Of a stretch of DNA of 64,000 nucleotides, positions 27,685-36,738 are shown piece after piece. The stretch comes from Aurantimonas manganoxydans SI85-9A1 (GTDB lineage: Bacteria > Pseudomonadota > Alphaproteobacteria > Rhizobiales > Rhizobiaceae). The DNA is taken from NCBI RefSeq assembly GCF_000153465.1, contig NZ_CH672387.1, positions 464,179 to 528,178 of the forward strand. The letters are read 5' to 3'. Made by a program: the position numbers and the translations under genes. The stretch's first letter is position 1; every line of letters begins with the position of its first letter. The notes beneath the pieces are model-generated. The model had not been told where the DNA came from. It saw only the letters and a list, made by a program, of their open reading frames with translations, and ran no database searches.

Positions 27685-28368
27685 ATGACATCGAAGACAG
27701 TCCGCAATGCGCTTCGTGCTACGGCGATCGGAGCGGCCAGCCTGGCGCTGACCGGCTGTCTGGGACCGACCTACGGCACCGGCAAGTCGCAGGGCGAGAC
27801 GTTGTTCGACGATCTCAACAATGTTGTCAGCCTCGGCGGCGACAACAAGAGCGCCGAGATCGCCTATGCGCCGCGCCCCGAGCTGGTGAAGCCCGAGAAC
27901 ACCGGTGTGCTGCCGGCGCCGCAGACGGCGCGCAACACGACCGGTGATCCGAACTGGCCGGAATCGCCGGAACAGCGCAGCGCCCGCCTGCAGGCCGCCG
28001 CCTATCAGGGCGACGGGCCGATCCCGGCCGATGTCGCGACCGCCCGCAAGGAGGGCGTGACGCAGGCCTATCTCGATCGCACCAGCAGCGACGGCTTCGA
28101 TTTCGGCAAGAACAACGACGACGCGCCCTTGTTGACGCCGCAGCAGCTGCGCAGTCGCGGCGAACTCGTGCGCGCACGTCTGAAGGAGCGCGCACAGGGC
28201 AGCCCGGTGCAGCGCAAATATCTGAGCGAGCCGCCGGTCGCCTATCGCCAGCCCGCGGCCAGCGCCCCGGTGGGCGATCCGGGCGTCGACGAGAGCGTCA
28301 AGGAGCGGCGCCTGCGCGGCAGTGGCGAGGGCCTGGGCTCGAAGATCCGCGACCTCCTGCCGTTCTGA
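27685..28368 (+). CDS. Putative lipoprotein of unknown function
   Basis: This 227-residue exported protein has a lipobox (SLALTGCLGP) with Cys at about residue 25 after a hydrophobic signal, so lipid anchoring is expected. The mature part is hydrophilic, rich in Pro, Gln and Asp, with no domain I recognise. The ending GSGEGLGSKIRDLLPF looks like a conserved C-terminal helix. It lies alone after ileS and convergent with tadA. Short lipoproteins after ileS are seen in related genomes (from memory), but the role is unknown. Confidence 0.82.
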   Translation: MTSKTVRNALRATAIGAASLALTGCLGPTYGTGKSQGETLFDDLNNVVSLGGDNKSAEIAYAPRPELVKPENTGVLPAPQTARNTTGDPNWPESPEQRSARLQAAAYQGDGPIPADVATARKEGVTQAYLDRTSSDGFDFGKNNDDAPLLTPQQLRSRGELVRARLKERAQGSPVQRKYLSEPPVAYRQPAASAPVGDPGVDESVKERRLRGSGEGLGSKIRDLLPF

Positions 28369-28437
28369 TCACGCCCGTTTGCGGGGCGGTTCGCCCTCAA
28401 GACAGGCGTATGCGGTGCCGCCGGTGGGCGGACGCGG

Positions 28438-28920
28438 TCAGGATCGCCGCGCCTGGAAGAAACCGCGGAGAAGCTCGGCGCTTTCGCGGGCCGCGATGTC
28501 GGAATAGACCTCGGGCGCGTGGTGGCAGGTGGGCTGGCTGAAGAAGCGTGGCCCGGCATCGACGCCGCCGCCCTTGGGATCGGCCGCGCCGTAATAGAGC
28601 CGCCGGATGCGGGCAAAGGAGATCGCCGCCGCACACATGGCGCAGGGCTCCAGCGTCACGTAGAGATCGCAGTCCGGCAGACGCTCGGAACCGAGGCGGG
28701 CAGCCGCCGCGCGGATCGCGACGATCTCGGCATGGGCAGTGGGATCGTTGCGCTGGCGGGTCTCGTTGCCGCCGCGGGCGATGATTTCGTCGCCGCGCAC
28801 GATGACCGCACCGACGGGCGTCTCGTTCCGCGCCGCGGCCAGCCGGGCTTCCTCGAGGGCGATGTCCATGAAGGTCGGGCGGGGCAGAGGCGGCTCCTTG
28901 GTCTGTCGATCCGGCCGCAT
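28438..28920 (-). CDS. tadA: tRNA-specific adenosine deaminase
   Basis: TadA converts the wobble A34 of tRNA-Arg(ACG) to inosine. The cytidine-deaminase fold motifs are present: HAEIVAI (zinc His and catalytic Glu) and PCAMCAAAI (two zinc Cys), preceded by MDIALEEARLAAARNETPVGAV. With the ATG at 28920 it has 160 residues; the ATG at 28869, directly at the conserved MDIALEEA, would give 143. Neither has a clear Shine-Dalgarno. The same frame remains open far upstream, but that part overlaps the divergent pseudouridine synthase and is not coding. Confidence 0.94.
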   Translation of the reverse strand: MRPDRQTKEPPLPRPTFMDIALEEARLAAARNETPVGAVIVRGDEIIARGGNETRQRNDPTAHAEIVAIRAAAARLGSERLPDCDLYVTLEPCAMCAAAISFARIRRLYYGAADPKGGGVDAGPRFFSQPTCHHAPEVYSDIAARESAELLRGFFQARRS

Positions 28921-29112
28921 GGCGCGGTCCGAATCCCGTTCCCCTTTGACGGGCGATGCTGTAGAGCCACCTGCTAATCCATTCGCGGGTCGGCGCAAGC
29001 GTTCCAGCTCCTCAGGGGCGAACCGCGCCACCGATCCTTTCACCATCTCGACGGTGGTGAGCCGGCGCGAGCGCCGGTCCGAGCAGATAGCCGCCGCATG
29101 AGAGGCAGTTGC

Positions 29113-30753
29113 ATGAGCGATACGACGAACGGCGACGACGGAAAAGGTCGCGGACGCGGACCCGGTGGCAACCGGGGCGCAGGTGGCGGAGAGCGCGAGC
29201 GCGGCGATCGGCCGAAGCCGCGCGAGGGCGACAAGCCCTTCACGCCGAAGAGCCGTGGCATGTTCTCCCATGGCGGCGCGCGCGGCGACAAGGGCGAGGG
29301 GGCCAAGCCCCGCAGCTTCGGACGGCTGCAGCATGACGCACCGAAAGGCGATCGCACGGAGCGGTCCGGCGGCGAGCGCCGCCCGGTGCGCGACGACCGG
29401 CCGAAGCGGGCACCGCGCGACGATCGCGCGCCCCGCGCCGAGACCGAATCCGCCGTTGGCGAGATGCGGATCGCCAAGCGCCTGGCGCGCGCAGGCATCG
29501 CCTCGCGCCGCGATGCCGAAGGCATGATCGCCGACGGCCGGGTCAAGCTGAACGGCAAGGTCCTCGACACGCCGGCCGTCGTCGTCACGGCGTCCGACCG
29601 GATCGAGATCGACAATGCGCCGCTGCCGGCCATCGAGCGGACAAGGCTGTGGCTGTTCCACAAGGCCGCCGGCACGGTGACCACCAACCGCGACCCTGAG
29701 GGCCGGCCGACGATCTTCGACCGCCTGCCCAGCGACATGCCGCGAGTGCTCACAGTCGGACGCCTCGACATCAACACCGAGGGGCTGCTGCTCCTGACCA
29801 ATGATGGCGGGCTCGCCCGGATCCTGGAGCTGCCGGCGACCGGCTGGCTGCGGCGCTACCGCGTGCGCGCCCATGGCGCGATCACCCAGGCGCGTCTCGA
29901 CGAGCTGCGCCAGGGCATCGCCATCGACGGGGTCTTCTACGGCGCCATCGAGGCGACGATGGACCGCGAGCAGGGCTCCAATGTCTGGCTGACGCTCGGC
30001 CTGCGCGAAGGCAAGAACCGTGAGGTCAAGAAGGTGCTGGCGCATCTCGGCCTTGAGGTGAACCGGCTGATCCGCCTGTCCTTCGGCCCGTTCCAGCTAG
30101 GCGACCTTAAGGAAGGCTCGGTGCAGGAGATCAAGGGCCGCATGCTGCGCGACCAGCTCGGCGAGCGCCTTATCGAGGAATCGGGCGCCGATTTCGACGC
30201 GCCGGTGGCCAAGCCTTTCTCCAACCGCCCGGTCGAGGCCGAGCGCACGGAGCGGCCGAAGAAGGCCGACGAGTGGATTTCCGCCAGCGAGACCGCGCCG
30301 AACAAGAAGCGCGTCCGCGAGGCCAAGCGCGAGGATGCGCTGGGCCGGCTCGATACCCGTGCCGGACGGCCTGAGCGCAACGATCGCGGCGACCGCAAGC
30401 CCTATGGCGAGCGTCCAGCCAAGCGCTTCGAGGGCCCGAAGAAGCCCTATGGCGATCGCGACGCCGCCGGCGGCCGCGACGACGCGGCCAGCCCGCCCAA
30501 GCGGCCGATCGATGCGCCCAAGCGCAGTGCCAATGTCTGGATGGCGCCGGGCGCGCGTCCGCAGGGGACCAAGAAGGCGCTGGGTTCGCAGGCCGGCCGG
30601 CCCGACCGGGGCCCGTCCCGCGGCGAACGCCCGTCGGGCCCGTCGGCGCCGCGTGGTGGTGGTGGCAAGCCCGGAGCCGGCCGTCCGCCCCGTACCGGCG
30701 GCGACGCGCCGCAGCGTCCGGGGCGCCCGCCGCGTCCGCCGCGCAAGGGCTGA
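29113..30753 (+). CDS. rluB: 23S rRNA pseudouridine synthase of the RsuA/RluB family with long basic tails
   Basis: This 546-residue enzyme isomerises specific uridines in rRNA. Residues about 1-115 are Arg/Gly/Pro-rich and disordered. An S4 RNA-binding domain follows (RIAKRLARAGIASRRDAEGM). The catalytic domain has TVGRLDINTEGLLLLTNDG with the catalytic Asp, and GKNREVKKVLAHLGLEV. From about residue 375 on there is another long low-complexity Arg/Lys/Gly/Pro tail. RluB of E. coli is about half this length; long tails are common in Hyphomicrobiales. The ATG at 29113 has GAGAGG upstream. It is coupled to rsmD 6 bases downstream. RsuA or RluE specificity cannot be excluded. Confidence 0.9.
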   Translation: MSDTTNGDDGKGRGRGPGGNRGAGGGERERGDRPKPREGDKPFTPKSRGMFSHGGARGDKGEGAKPRSFGRLQHDAPKGDRTERSGGERRPVRDDRPKRAPRDDRAPRAETESAVGEMRIAKRLARAGIASRRDAEGMIADGRVKLNGKVLDTPAVVVTASDRIEIDNAPLPAIERTRLWLFHKAAGTVTTNRDPEGRPTIFDRLPSDMPRVLTVGRLDINTEGLLLLTNDGGLARILELPATGWLRRYRVRAHGAITQARLDELRQGIAIDGVFYGAIEATMDREQGSNVWLTLGLREGKNREVKKVLAHLGLEVNRLIRLSFGPFQLGDLKEGSVQEIKGRMLRDQLGERLIEESGADFDAPVAKPFSNRPVEAERTERPKKADEWISASETAPNKKRVREAKREDALGRLDTRAGRPERNDRGDRKPYGERPAKRFEGPKKPYGDRDAAGGRDDAASPPKRPIDAPKRSANVWMAPGARPQGTKKALGSQAGRPDRGPSRGERPSGPSAPRGGGGKPGAGRPPRTGGDAPQRPGRPPRPPRKG

Positions 30754-30759
30754 TCCGGC

Positions 30760-31320
30760 ATGCGTATCGTCGGGGGTGAACTGAAGGGGCGGCAACTGGC
30801 CGTCCCGAAGACCGATACGATCCGGCCGACCACGGACCGCAACCGCGAGACCCTGTTCAACATCCTGACGCACCGGCCGGGCTTCCAGCTCGACGGCGCC
30901 CGGGTGCTGGACCTGTTCTCCGGCACCGGAGCGCTCGGCATCGAGGCGCTGTCGCGCGGCGCCCGCTTCTGCCTGTTCGTCGAGGAGGGCGTCGAGGGCC
31001 GCGGTCTCATCCGCGAGAATATCGAGGCCTTCGGTCTGCAGGGGCGATCCAAGATCTTCCGGCGCGACGCCACCAGCCTCGGCATCGTGGGAACGATGGA
31101 GCCGTTCGACTGCGTCGTGGCCGATCCGCCCTATGGGCGCGGTCTCGGCACGGCGGCGCTCGTCTCGGCGCGCGATGGCGGCTGGCTGAAGCCGGGCGCG
31201 CTGGTGATCGTCGAGGAAGCCCTGGCCGCGCCGTTCGAGGTGCCGGGCGGGTTCGAGCAGACCGACGAGCGCGCCATGGGCGAGACGGTGCTGCGCTTTC
31301 TTGTCGCCCCGGGCCGCTGA
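30760..31320 (+). CDS. rsmD: 16S rRNA (guanine(966)-N(2))-methyltransferase
   Basis: This 186-residue SAM-dependent methyltransferase modifies G966 of 16S rRNA. It begins MRIVGGELKGRQLAVPK, has RPTTDRNRETLFNIL, the SAM site VLDLFSGTGALGIEALSRGA, and the catalytic motif VADPPYG. It follows the pseudouridine synthase gene by 6 bases, a common pairing that puts two rRNA-modifying enzymes in one operon. Confidence 0.95.
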   Translation: MRIVGGELKGRQLAVPKTDTIRPTTDRNRETLFNILTHRPGFQLDGARVLDLFSGTGALGIEALSRGARFCLFVEEGVEGRGLIRENIEAFGLQGRSKIFRRDATSLGIVGTMEPFDCVVADPPYGRGLGTAALVSARDGGWLKPGALVIVEEALAAPFEVPGGFEQTDERAMGETVLRFLVAPGR

Positions 31321-31354
31321 CCGCGGTTCTCACGGCGACCTAAACAAACCTTAA

Positions 31355-31384
31355 TTGGCAAGGATTCTCGGCATCCGGCATAGT
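31355..31384 (+). promoter_or_regulatory. Putative promoter of the M16 peptidase operon
   Basis: TTGGCA (31355-31360) is followed after 18 bases by CATAGT (31379-31384), within a short A/T-rich island between rsmD and the first peptidase gene. The -10 match is weak. Confidence 0.35.
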
Positions 31385-31429
31385 CGCGAGGCTTGCAACA
31401 GGGTGCAATAACGAGGATCAGACCGAACG

Positions 31430-32884
31430 ATGACGCATCACTTCCGCCCCATCGGCCTGCCGGCGCTCGCCGTCGCTTTCGTGCTGCCCCTGACCCTGTC
31501 GGCCGCTGCCCAGACAGAGCCGGCCCCGGCGCAGGCCGAGGTGACCGAACCGTCCGACACGGCGCCGACGACGCCCGAGACCGCGGCGCGTGAAAACGGG
31601 CCGGATCTGACCACCTTCACCCTCGACAACGGCCTGCAGGTCGTGGTGCTGCCCGACAACCGCGCGCCGATCGTCACCCAGATGGTCTATTACAATGTCG
31701 GATCGGCGGACGAGGCGCCGGGCAAGAGCGGCATCGCGCATTTCCTCGAACACCTGATGTTCAAGGGCACCAAGAATCATCCCACCGGCGAGTTCTCGCG
31801 CCGCGTCGCCGATATCGGCGGCCAGGAAAACGCCTTCACCACCTCCGACTATACCGGCTACTACCAGCAGGTGCCGGCCGACGCGCTGGCAATGGTGATG
31901 GAGATGGAAGCTGACCGGATGGAGAACCTCGTTCTCTCCGAGGAGGCCGTCCTGCCGGAGCGCGACGTCATCCTCGAGGAGCGCCGCATGCGGATCGACA
32001 ACGACCCGGGCTCGCAGCTCTCGGAAGCCGTGCAGGCGGCGCTTTTCCAGAACAGCCCCTACGGCACGCCGGTGATCGGCTGGCGGCAGGAGATGGAGGG
32101 CCTGACGCGCGACGACGCGATCGCCTTCTACGACAAATATTACACGCCGAACAACGCGACCCTTTTGATCGCCGGTGACGTCGATGTTGCCACGGTCCGC
32201 GATCTCGTCGCCGAGACCTACGGCAAGGTGGAGCGGCGCGCCGATCCGGGCGACCGGGTCCGTCCCGTCGAGCCGGAGCCGCTGGCCGAGCGCACCGTCA
32301 CGCTGACCGATCCGCGCGTTACCCAGCCGTCGCTGCAGACCGCCTATCTGGTGCCGTCGGAAACGACGGACGAGAACGGCGAGGCTGAGGCGCTGGACAT
32401 CCTGGCGGACATTCTGGGCGGTGGCACCACCAGTCGCCTCTATCGCGGACTGGTCGTCGACCGGGCGCTGGCGGCCGCTACCGGCACCTATTACGGCGGC
32501 ACCGCGCTGGAAGAGGCCCAGTTCGTGGTCTACGGCACGCCGCGCGATGGCGCCTCCCTCGATGCCGTCGAGGCGGCGCTCGACGAGGAAATCGCGACGC
32601 TGATCGAAGAGGGTGTCACCGAGGCGGAACTGGACCGGGCCAAGAACCGGGTGCGCAAGAACATGATCTATCTGCGCGACAGCCAGACCTCGATGGCCCG
32701 CCGCTATGCCGCGGCCCTGGCCACCGGCCGCACCATCGAGGATGTGGAGGCATGGCCCGAGCGCATCGAGGCGGTGACCGTCGAGGACGTCAATGCGGTC
32801 GCCCGCAAGTATCTGCGGCCGCAGCGTTCGGTCACCGGCTATCTCAGGCCCGAGGCCCAGCCGGACGCCGACACGCGCTCCTGA
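31430..32884 (+). CDS. M16 family zinc metallopeptidase, exported, active subunit
   Basis: This 484-residue protein has a signal peptide ending near LSAAAQ. It carries the inverted zinc motif HFLEHLMFKG (H104, E107, H108) with the downstream Glu in EMEADRMENL, so it has a complete M16 active site. The second half shows the usual non-catalytic repeat with the GGGTTSRLYRGLV motif. It is followed by a second M16 protein that lacks the zinc motif; such pairs form heterodimers like mitochondrial processing peptidase or PqqF-like enzymes. By the signal peptide it acts in the periplasm, probably on peptides; the substrate is unknown. Confidence 0.95.
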   Translation: MTHHFRPIGLPALAVAFVLPLTLSAAAQTEPAPAQAEVTEPSDTAPTTPETAARENGPDLTTFTLDNGLQVVVLPDNRAPIVTQMVYYNVGSADEAPGKSGIAHFLEHLMFKGTKNHPTGEFSRRVADIGGQENAFTTSDYTGYYQQVPADALAMVMEMEADRMENLVLSEEAVLPERDVILEERRMRIDNDPGSQLSEAVQAALFQNSPYGTPVIGWRQEMEGLTRDDAIAFYDKYYTPNNATLLIAGDVDVATVRDLVAETYGKVERRADPGDRVRPVEPEPLAERTVTLTDPRVTQPSLQTAYLVPSETTDENGEAEALDILADILGGGTTSRLYRGLVVDRALAAATGTYYGGTALEEAQFVVYGTPRDGASLDAVEAALDEEIATLIEEGVTEAELDRAKNRVRKNMIYLRDSQTSMARRYAAALATGRTIEDVEAWPERIEAVTVEDVNAVARKYLRPQRSVTGYLRPEAQPDADTRS

Positions 32885-32912
32885 TCTTCCCCTTCGCAGA
32901 AGGAATTTCCCG

Positions 32913-34244
32913 TTGAAGTCATTCGTCCCCGCGCTCGGTGGCACGATCGCCGCCCTGGCCCTTTCGTTCAGCCTGTCCTTCGCATCGGTCGGCACCGCCG
33001 AAGCCGTCGATATTCAGACCGTCACCAGCCCGGGCGGCATCAAGGCGCTGCTGGTCGAGGATCACACCAATCCGCTGATCGCGATGAACTTCGCCTTCAA
33101 GGGCGGCGGCTCGACCCAGGACGAGCCCGGCAAGGAAGGCACCGCGAACCTGATGTCCGGGCTCCTTGACGAGGGGGCCGGCGACATCGACAGTCAGGAA
33201 TTCCAGGCACGGCTCGACGATCTCGGCGTATCGCTGAGCTATGACGCCAGCCTCGACAATTTCTCGGGCAGCTTCCGGACCATCACCGAAGTCAATGACG
33301 ACGCCTTCGCGCTGCTGAAGGCATCGATCAACGATCCGCGCTTCGACGAGGAACCGGTGGCGCGGATCCGCGGCCAGATCATGGCGGGGATTCTCGCCGA
33401 GCAGAACGACCCCGGCGAGCTCGCCGGCAAGGCGTTCTCCCGCACGGTCTTCGCCGATCATCCCTATGCGCGGCCGACCGACGGCACGCTGGAGACGCTG
33501 GAAACTGTCACTGCGGCCGACCTGAAAGCGTTCAGGACGCGCATCTTCGCGCAGGACAATCTCTATGTCGGCGTCGTCGGCGACATCACGCCGGACGAAC
33601 TCGGCAAGCGGCTCGACGAGGTTTTCGGCGCGCTACCCGAAACACCCGAGCTGAAGCCCGTCGCCGATATCCAGCCGGTCCTCGGCAAGACCGAGGCCGT
33701 CGATCTGGCGGTGCCGCAGACGACGATCCAGATGGCCCTGCCGGGCGTCATGCGGGACGATGACGAGTTCTTCGCCGCCTATCTGATGAACCATATCCTG
33801 GGCGGCGGCTCCTTCACGTCGCGCCTTTACGAGGAAATCCGCGAGAAGCGCGGCCTCGCCTATGGCGCCGGCTCGTTCCTGGCCAGCTACGACCATGCGG
33901 CGGTGCTCGGAATCAGTACTGCGACGCGGGCGGAAAAGGCCGAGGAAAGCATCGCGATCATCCGCGAGCAGCTTGCCGATCTCGCCGAAAACGGCCCGAC
34001 GGCCGAGGAACTGGCCAAGGCCAAGGCTTATGTGAAAGGCGCCTATGCCATCCGCAATCTGGATTCCTCGGCGGCGATCGCCTCGACGCTGCTGGGCATC
34101 CAGCTCGACGATCTCGGCATCGACTATATCGACAGGCGTCAGGACCTGATCGACGCGGTCACCCTCGACGACGTCAAGGCGCAGGCCAGGGCGCTGCTGT
34201 CGGCCCCGCCGACGATCATCACCGTCGGTCCCGCGGGAGCCTGA
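32913..34244 (+). CDS. M16 family peptidase-like protein, exported, zinc-site-lacking partner
   Basis: This 443-residue M16 paralogue begins at a TTG (32913) with AAGGA 8 bases upstream, which places the start right at a signal peptide (KSFVPALGGTIAALALSFSLSFASVGTAEA in all, residues 2-31). The position of HxxEH reads GTANLMSGLLDEG, so no zinc can bind and the subunit should be structural or substrate-binding. The GGGSFTSRLYEEIREKRGLAYG segment of the family is intact. It follows the active M16 gene by 28 bases, so the two very likely form one heterodimeric periplasmic protease. Confidence 0.92.
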   Translation: MKSFVPALGGTIAALALSFSLSFASVGTAEAVDIQTVTSPGGIKALLVEDHTNPLIAMNFAFKGGGSTQDEPGKEGTANLMSGLLDEGAGDIDSQEFQARLDDLGVSLSYDASLDNFSGSFRTITEVNDDAFALLKASINDPRFDEEPVARIRGQIMAGILAEQNDPGELAGKAFSRTVFADHPYARPTDGTLETLETVTAADLKAFRTRIFAQDNLYVGVVGDITPDELGKRLDEVFGALPETPELKPVADIQPVLGKTEAVDLAVPQTTIQMALPGVMRDDDEFFAAYLMNHILGGGSFTSRLYEEIREKRGLAYGAGSFLASYDHAAVLGISTATRAEKAEESIAIIREQLADLAENGPTAEELAKAKAYVKGAYAIRNLDSSAAIASTLLGIQLDDLGIDYIDRRQDLIDAVTLDDVKAQARALLSAPPTIITVGPAGA

Positions 34245-34249
34245 CGGCG

Positions 34250-35122
34250 GTGACGACGCTCGGGCTCGCCCTCGGCGGCGGCGGCGCGCGGGGGCTGGCC
34301 CATATCCACGTGCTCGAAGCCTTCGACGAACTCGGGCTCGTGCCGGATCGCATCGTCGGTTCGTCGATCGGCGCCATCATGGGCGCCGGTCGCGCCTCGG
34401 GCATGAGCGGCCGCGACGTCCGCGACTTCGTTCTCGACTGCTTTGCCGGCAAGAGCCTCGTCTTCGGGCGGCTCTGGCGCACCCGGCCGGGCAGCTTCCA
34501 GGAATTCCTCGCCGATGGCGGGCTGCGCCTCGGCCAGCTCAATGCCGAGCGGGTCGTGCGGGCCTTCCTGCCGCTCGACCTGCCGCTGCATTTCAGCGAA
34601 CTGAAGATCCCGCTCGGGGTGATGACCACGGATTTCTACGGCAAGCTGGAATGCGAGATCGACACCGGCGAACTGTTCAGCGCGCTGGCCGCGACGGCGG
34701 CCTTGCCGGCGGTGTTCCGGCCGGTGCGCCGCGACGGGCGGGTCCTGATCGATGGCGGCATCTTCAACCCGCTGCCCTTCGACCGGCTGCAGGGCAAGGT
34801 GGACAAGGTCATCGCCGTGGACGTCAATGGCGGGCCAAAGGGCGGGCCGGACATCATGCCGACGCCGCTGGAGGCGCTGTTCGGCGCCTCGCAATTGATG
34901 ATGCAGTCGATCATCGACACCAAGGTCCACATGCACCCGCCGGACCTCCTGATCTGCCCGCCGGTGTCGCATTACGGCGTTCTGGATTTCCTGCGTACCA
35001 AGCAGATTCTCGCGGAGACAGCGCCGGTAAAGGAAGAGACCAAGCGGTCGCTCGACGCGCTGCTCTCCTCCAAGAACAGCGGCCGGCGCCAGCACGGCGT
35101 CACGTCGGTCAAGGCCGGATAG
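34250..35122 (+). CDS. Patatin-like phospholipase
   Basis: This 290-residue serine lipase-like protein has the complete patatin set. The oxyanion loop is GLALGGGGARGLAHI, the nucleophile elbow GSSIGAIMGAG, and the catalytic Asp lies in VLIDGGIFNPLPF. It would cleave acyl chains from phospholipids or related esters, as RssA-like bacterial patatins are thought to do. There is no signal peptide. The start is a GTG 5 bases after the M16 stop, so it is part of the same operon. Physiological role is unknown. Confidence 0.93.
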   Translation: MTTLGLALGGGGARGLAHIHVLEAFDELGLVPDRIVGSSIGAIMGAGRASGMSGRDVRDFVLDCFAGKSLVFGRLWRTRPGSFQEFLADGGLRLGQLNAERVVRAFLPLDLPLHFSELKIPLGVMTTDFYGKLECEIDTGELFSALAATAALPAVFRPVRRDGRVLIDGGIFNPLPFDRLQGKVDKVIAVDVNGGPKGGPDIMPTPLEALFGASQLMMQSIIDTKVHMHPPDLLICPPVSHYGVLDFLRTKQILAETAPVKEETKRSLDALLSSKNSGRRQHGVTSVKAG

Positions 35123-35143
35123 GCCGCGCCGTCATCGGGCTGC

Positions 35144-36280
35144 TTACTCGGCGGCTTCGAGGACCCGCTCATCCAGCCGACCGGTTTCAGGCGGCGTTTC
35201 CGCCGCCTCGTTCATCGTCTCGTTCTGCCCGGCCGTGACCGGCTTGCGCGCCGCCTGTTCGAGGAAGCGCATCAGCCCGGTCTCGACGCGGGTGAGACCC
35301 TCGCGGCAGCGCCCCTTGAGAAGCTCGGGCGACAACTCGCCGGCCTCGAAGGCGGCGACGATCTGCGGGTGGACATAGGACGCACGGGCAACCGCCGGCG
35401 TGTTGCGCAGGACCGTGGAGACCGAGCGCATGGCTGCTGCGACGGCGCGCTTGCGCTTCGACTTGGTGTTCACCTTGTCGCCGGCATCCTCGACGAGATA
35501 GCGCAGGGCCTCGGCCGAACCGTGGAAGGTGCGGAAGTCCTTGGCCGAGACCGGCGCGTCGGCGGCATCGTGCAGATAGTCGTTGAGGAGGTTGGCGGTC
35601 AGCTCGCGTTGCTCCTTGCGCGCATCGGGGAAGCGGAACAGGCGCTTGCCCTTGCCCTTGCCCTTGCGGACCCGCTTCAGCGACTTGACCATCGGCCGGT
35701 CGACGATCTCGATGCGCTGCGGCTTGTTGGACTTGGCGACGAACTTCAGCACCGCCGCCTTCTTGACGATGCGCAGGTTGTCCTTGCGCAGGGACGCGAC
35801 GCCGCGCCCGCCATCGCTGGCATATTTCTCGTGACCGGGCCGCATGGCCGTCAGGTCGATCAGCCGGGTGGCGATCGCCGAGGTGGTGAGGCGGTCGAGC
35901 TTGCGGCGGCGCATATCCTTCTCGACGCGGCGGCGAAGCCGGGGCAGGGCATGGCCGAACCGCAGCAGCCGCTCGGTCTTCACCGCGTCGCGCACATTCA
36001 CCCATTCGTCGTGATAGCGATATTGCAGCCGGCCCTTCTCGTCGCGACCGATCGCCTGGATGTGGCCGCTCTCGTCCATGCAGATCTTCACCTCGGTCCA
36101 GGCCGGGGGAATGGCGAGCGCCTTGACCCGCTTGCGCAGGCGCTTGTCGGCGATGGGCTCGCCGTTGGAAAAGCAGATCTTGAACCCCTTGCCGCATTTG
36201 CGGCGCTCAACCTCGAACCGGTGCGGATCGGTGAGGGCGAGGCCGAATTGTTCGGCGTGATAGGCAAGGCGAGGGTTCAT
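35144..36280 (-). CDS. DNA topoisomerase IB
   Basis: This 378-residue poxvirus/bacterial-type topoisomerase I nicks and rejoins one DNA strand through a phosphotyrosine. The N-terminal domain includes KRLRKRVKALAIPPAWTEVKIC and HIQAIGRDEKGRLQYRYHDEW. The catalytic domain has TAMRPGHEKYA, KDFRTFHGS and the nucleophile tyrosine in RASYVHPQIV. A lysine-rich loop (KRVRKGKGKGKRLF) is inserted. Such enzymes are widespread accessory proteins in Hyphomicrobiales and help relax supercoils. It is convergent with the patatin gene. Confidence 0.94.
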   Translation of the reverse strand: MNPRLAYHAEQFGLALTDPHRFEVERRKCGKGFKICFSNGEPIADKRLRKRVKALAIPPAWTEVKICMDESGHIQAIGRDEKGRLQYRYHDEWVNVRDAVKTERLLRFGHALPRLRRRVEKDMRRRKLDRLTTSAIATRLIDLTAMRPGHEKYASDGGRGVASLRKDNLRIVKKAAVLKFVAKSNKPQRIEIVDRPMVKSLKRVRKGKGKGKRLFRFPDARKEQRELTANLLNDYLHDAADAPVSAKDFRTFHGSAEALRYLVEDAGDKVNTKSKRKRAVAAAMRSVSTVLRNTPAVARASYVHPQIVAAFEAGELSPELLKGRCREGLTRVETGLMRFLEQAARKPVTAGQNETMNEAAETPPETGRLDERVLEAAE

Positions 36281-36457
36281 GGACGGGGCCGATGGATGGA
36301 AGGCCTCAAGGGCCGGGACGAGTCTCCAAACGGCGGCCTCCGGACTCCGGTTCCGCGCCCGGTCTGCGGCGATTTGGCCGGCCCGGACGCAAAGCCCTGC
36401 GGGAACGCATCCGCCGCGAAATCGCTTCGCGCCTATCCGATCAACAGGAGGCGAGCG

Positions 36458-36676
36458 ATGGCCAAGTACCGCAAGGGCGAATGGGTCGAATGGAACTGGG
36501 GGACCGGGACCGGCACCGGGAAGGTCAGCGACACCTTCACCGAAAAGGTCACGCGCACGATCGAGGGCAGCGAGATCACCCGCAATGCCGACCCGGACAA
36601 CCCCGCCTATATGATCGAGCAGGAGGATGGCAGCCGGGTAATGAAGTCGGAATCGGAGCTGTCCAAGCCGGACTGA
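36458..36676 (+). CDS. DUF2945 family protein (hypervirulence-associated TUDOR-like)
   Basis: This 72-residue protein has the DUF2945 pattern: YRKGEWVEWNWGTGTGTGKV, then ITRNADPDNPAYMIEQEDGSRVMKSESEL. The fold is a small beta-barrel related to TUDOR/SH3-like domains; function is unknown. AGGAGG 6-12 bases before the ATG at 36458 fixes the start. It is transcribed divergently from the topoisomerase IB gene, which often lies near it in related genomes (from memory). Confidence 0.92.
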   Translation: MAKYRKGEWVEWNWGTGTGTGKVSDTFTEKVTRTIEGSEITRNADPDNPAYMIEQEDGSRVMKSESELSKPD

Positions 36677-36738
36677 GCTCCGGCTCCCCGATGCCTCGCA
36701 GGATCGGGGTCGGCGGGTGAGGCTTCGGCGGTCGCGCG

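Noticed and set aside
28921-30045. Extended tadA frame on the minus strand
   Set aside because: It overlaps the divergent pseudouridine synthase gene and carries no deaminase-family sequence.
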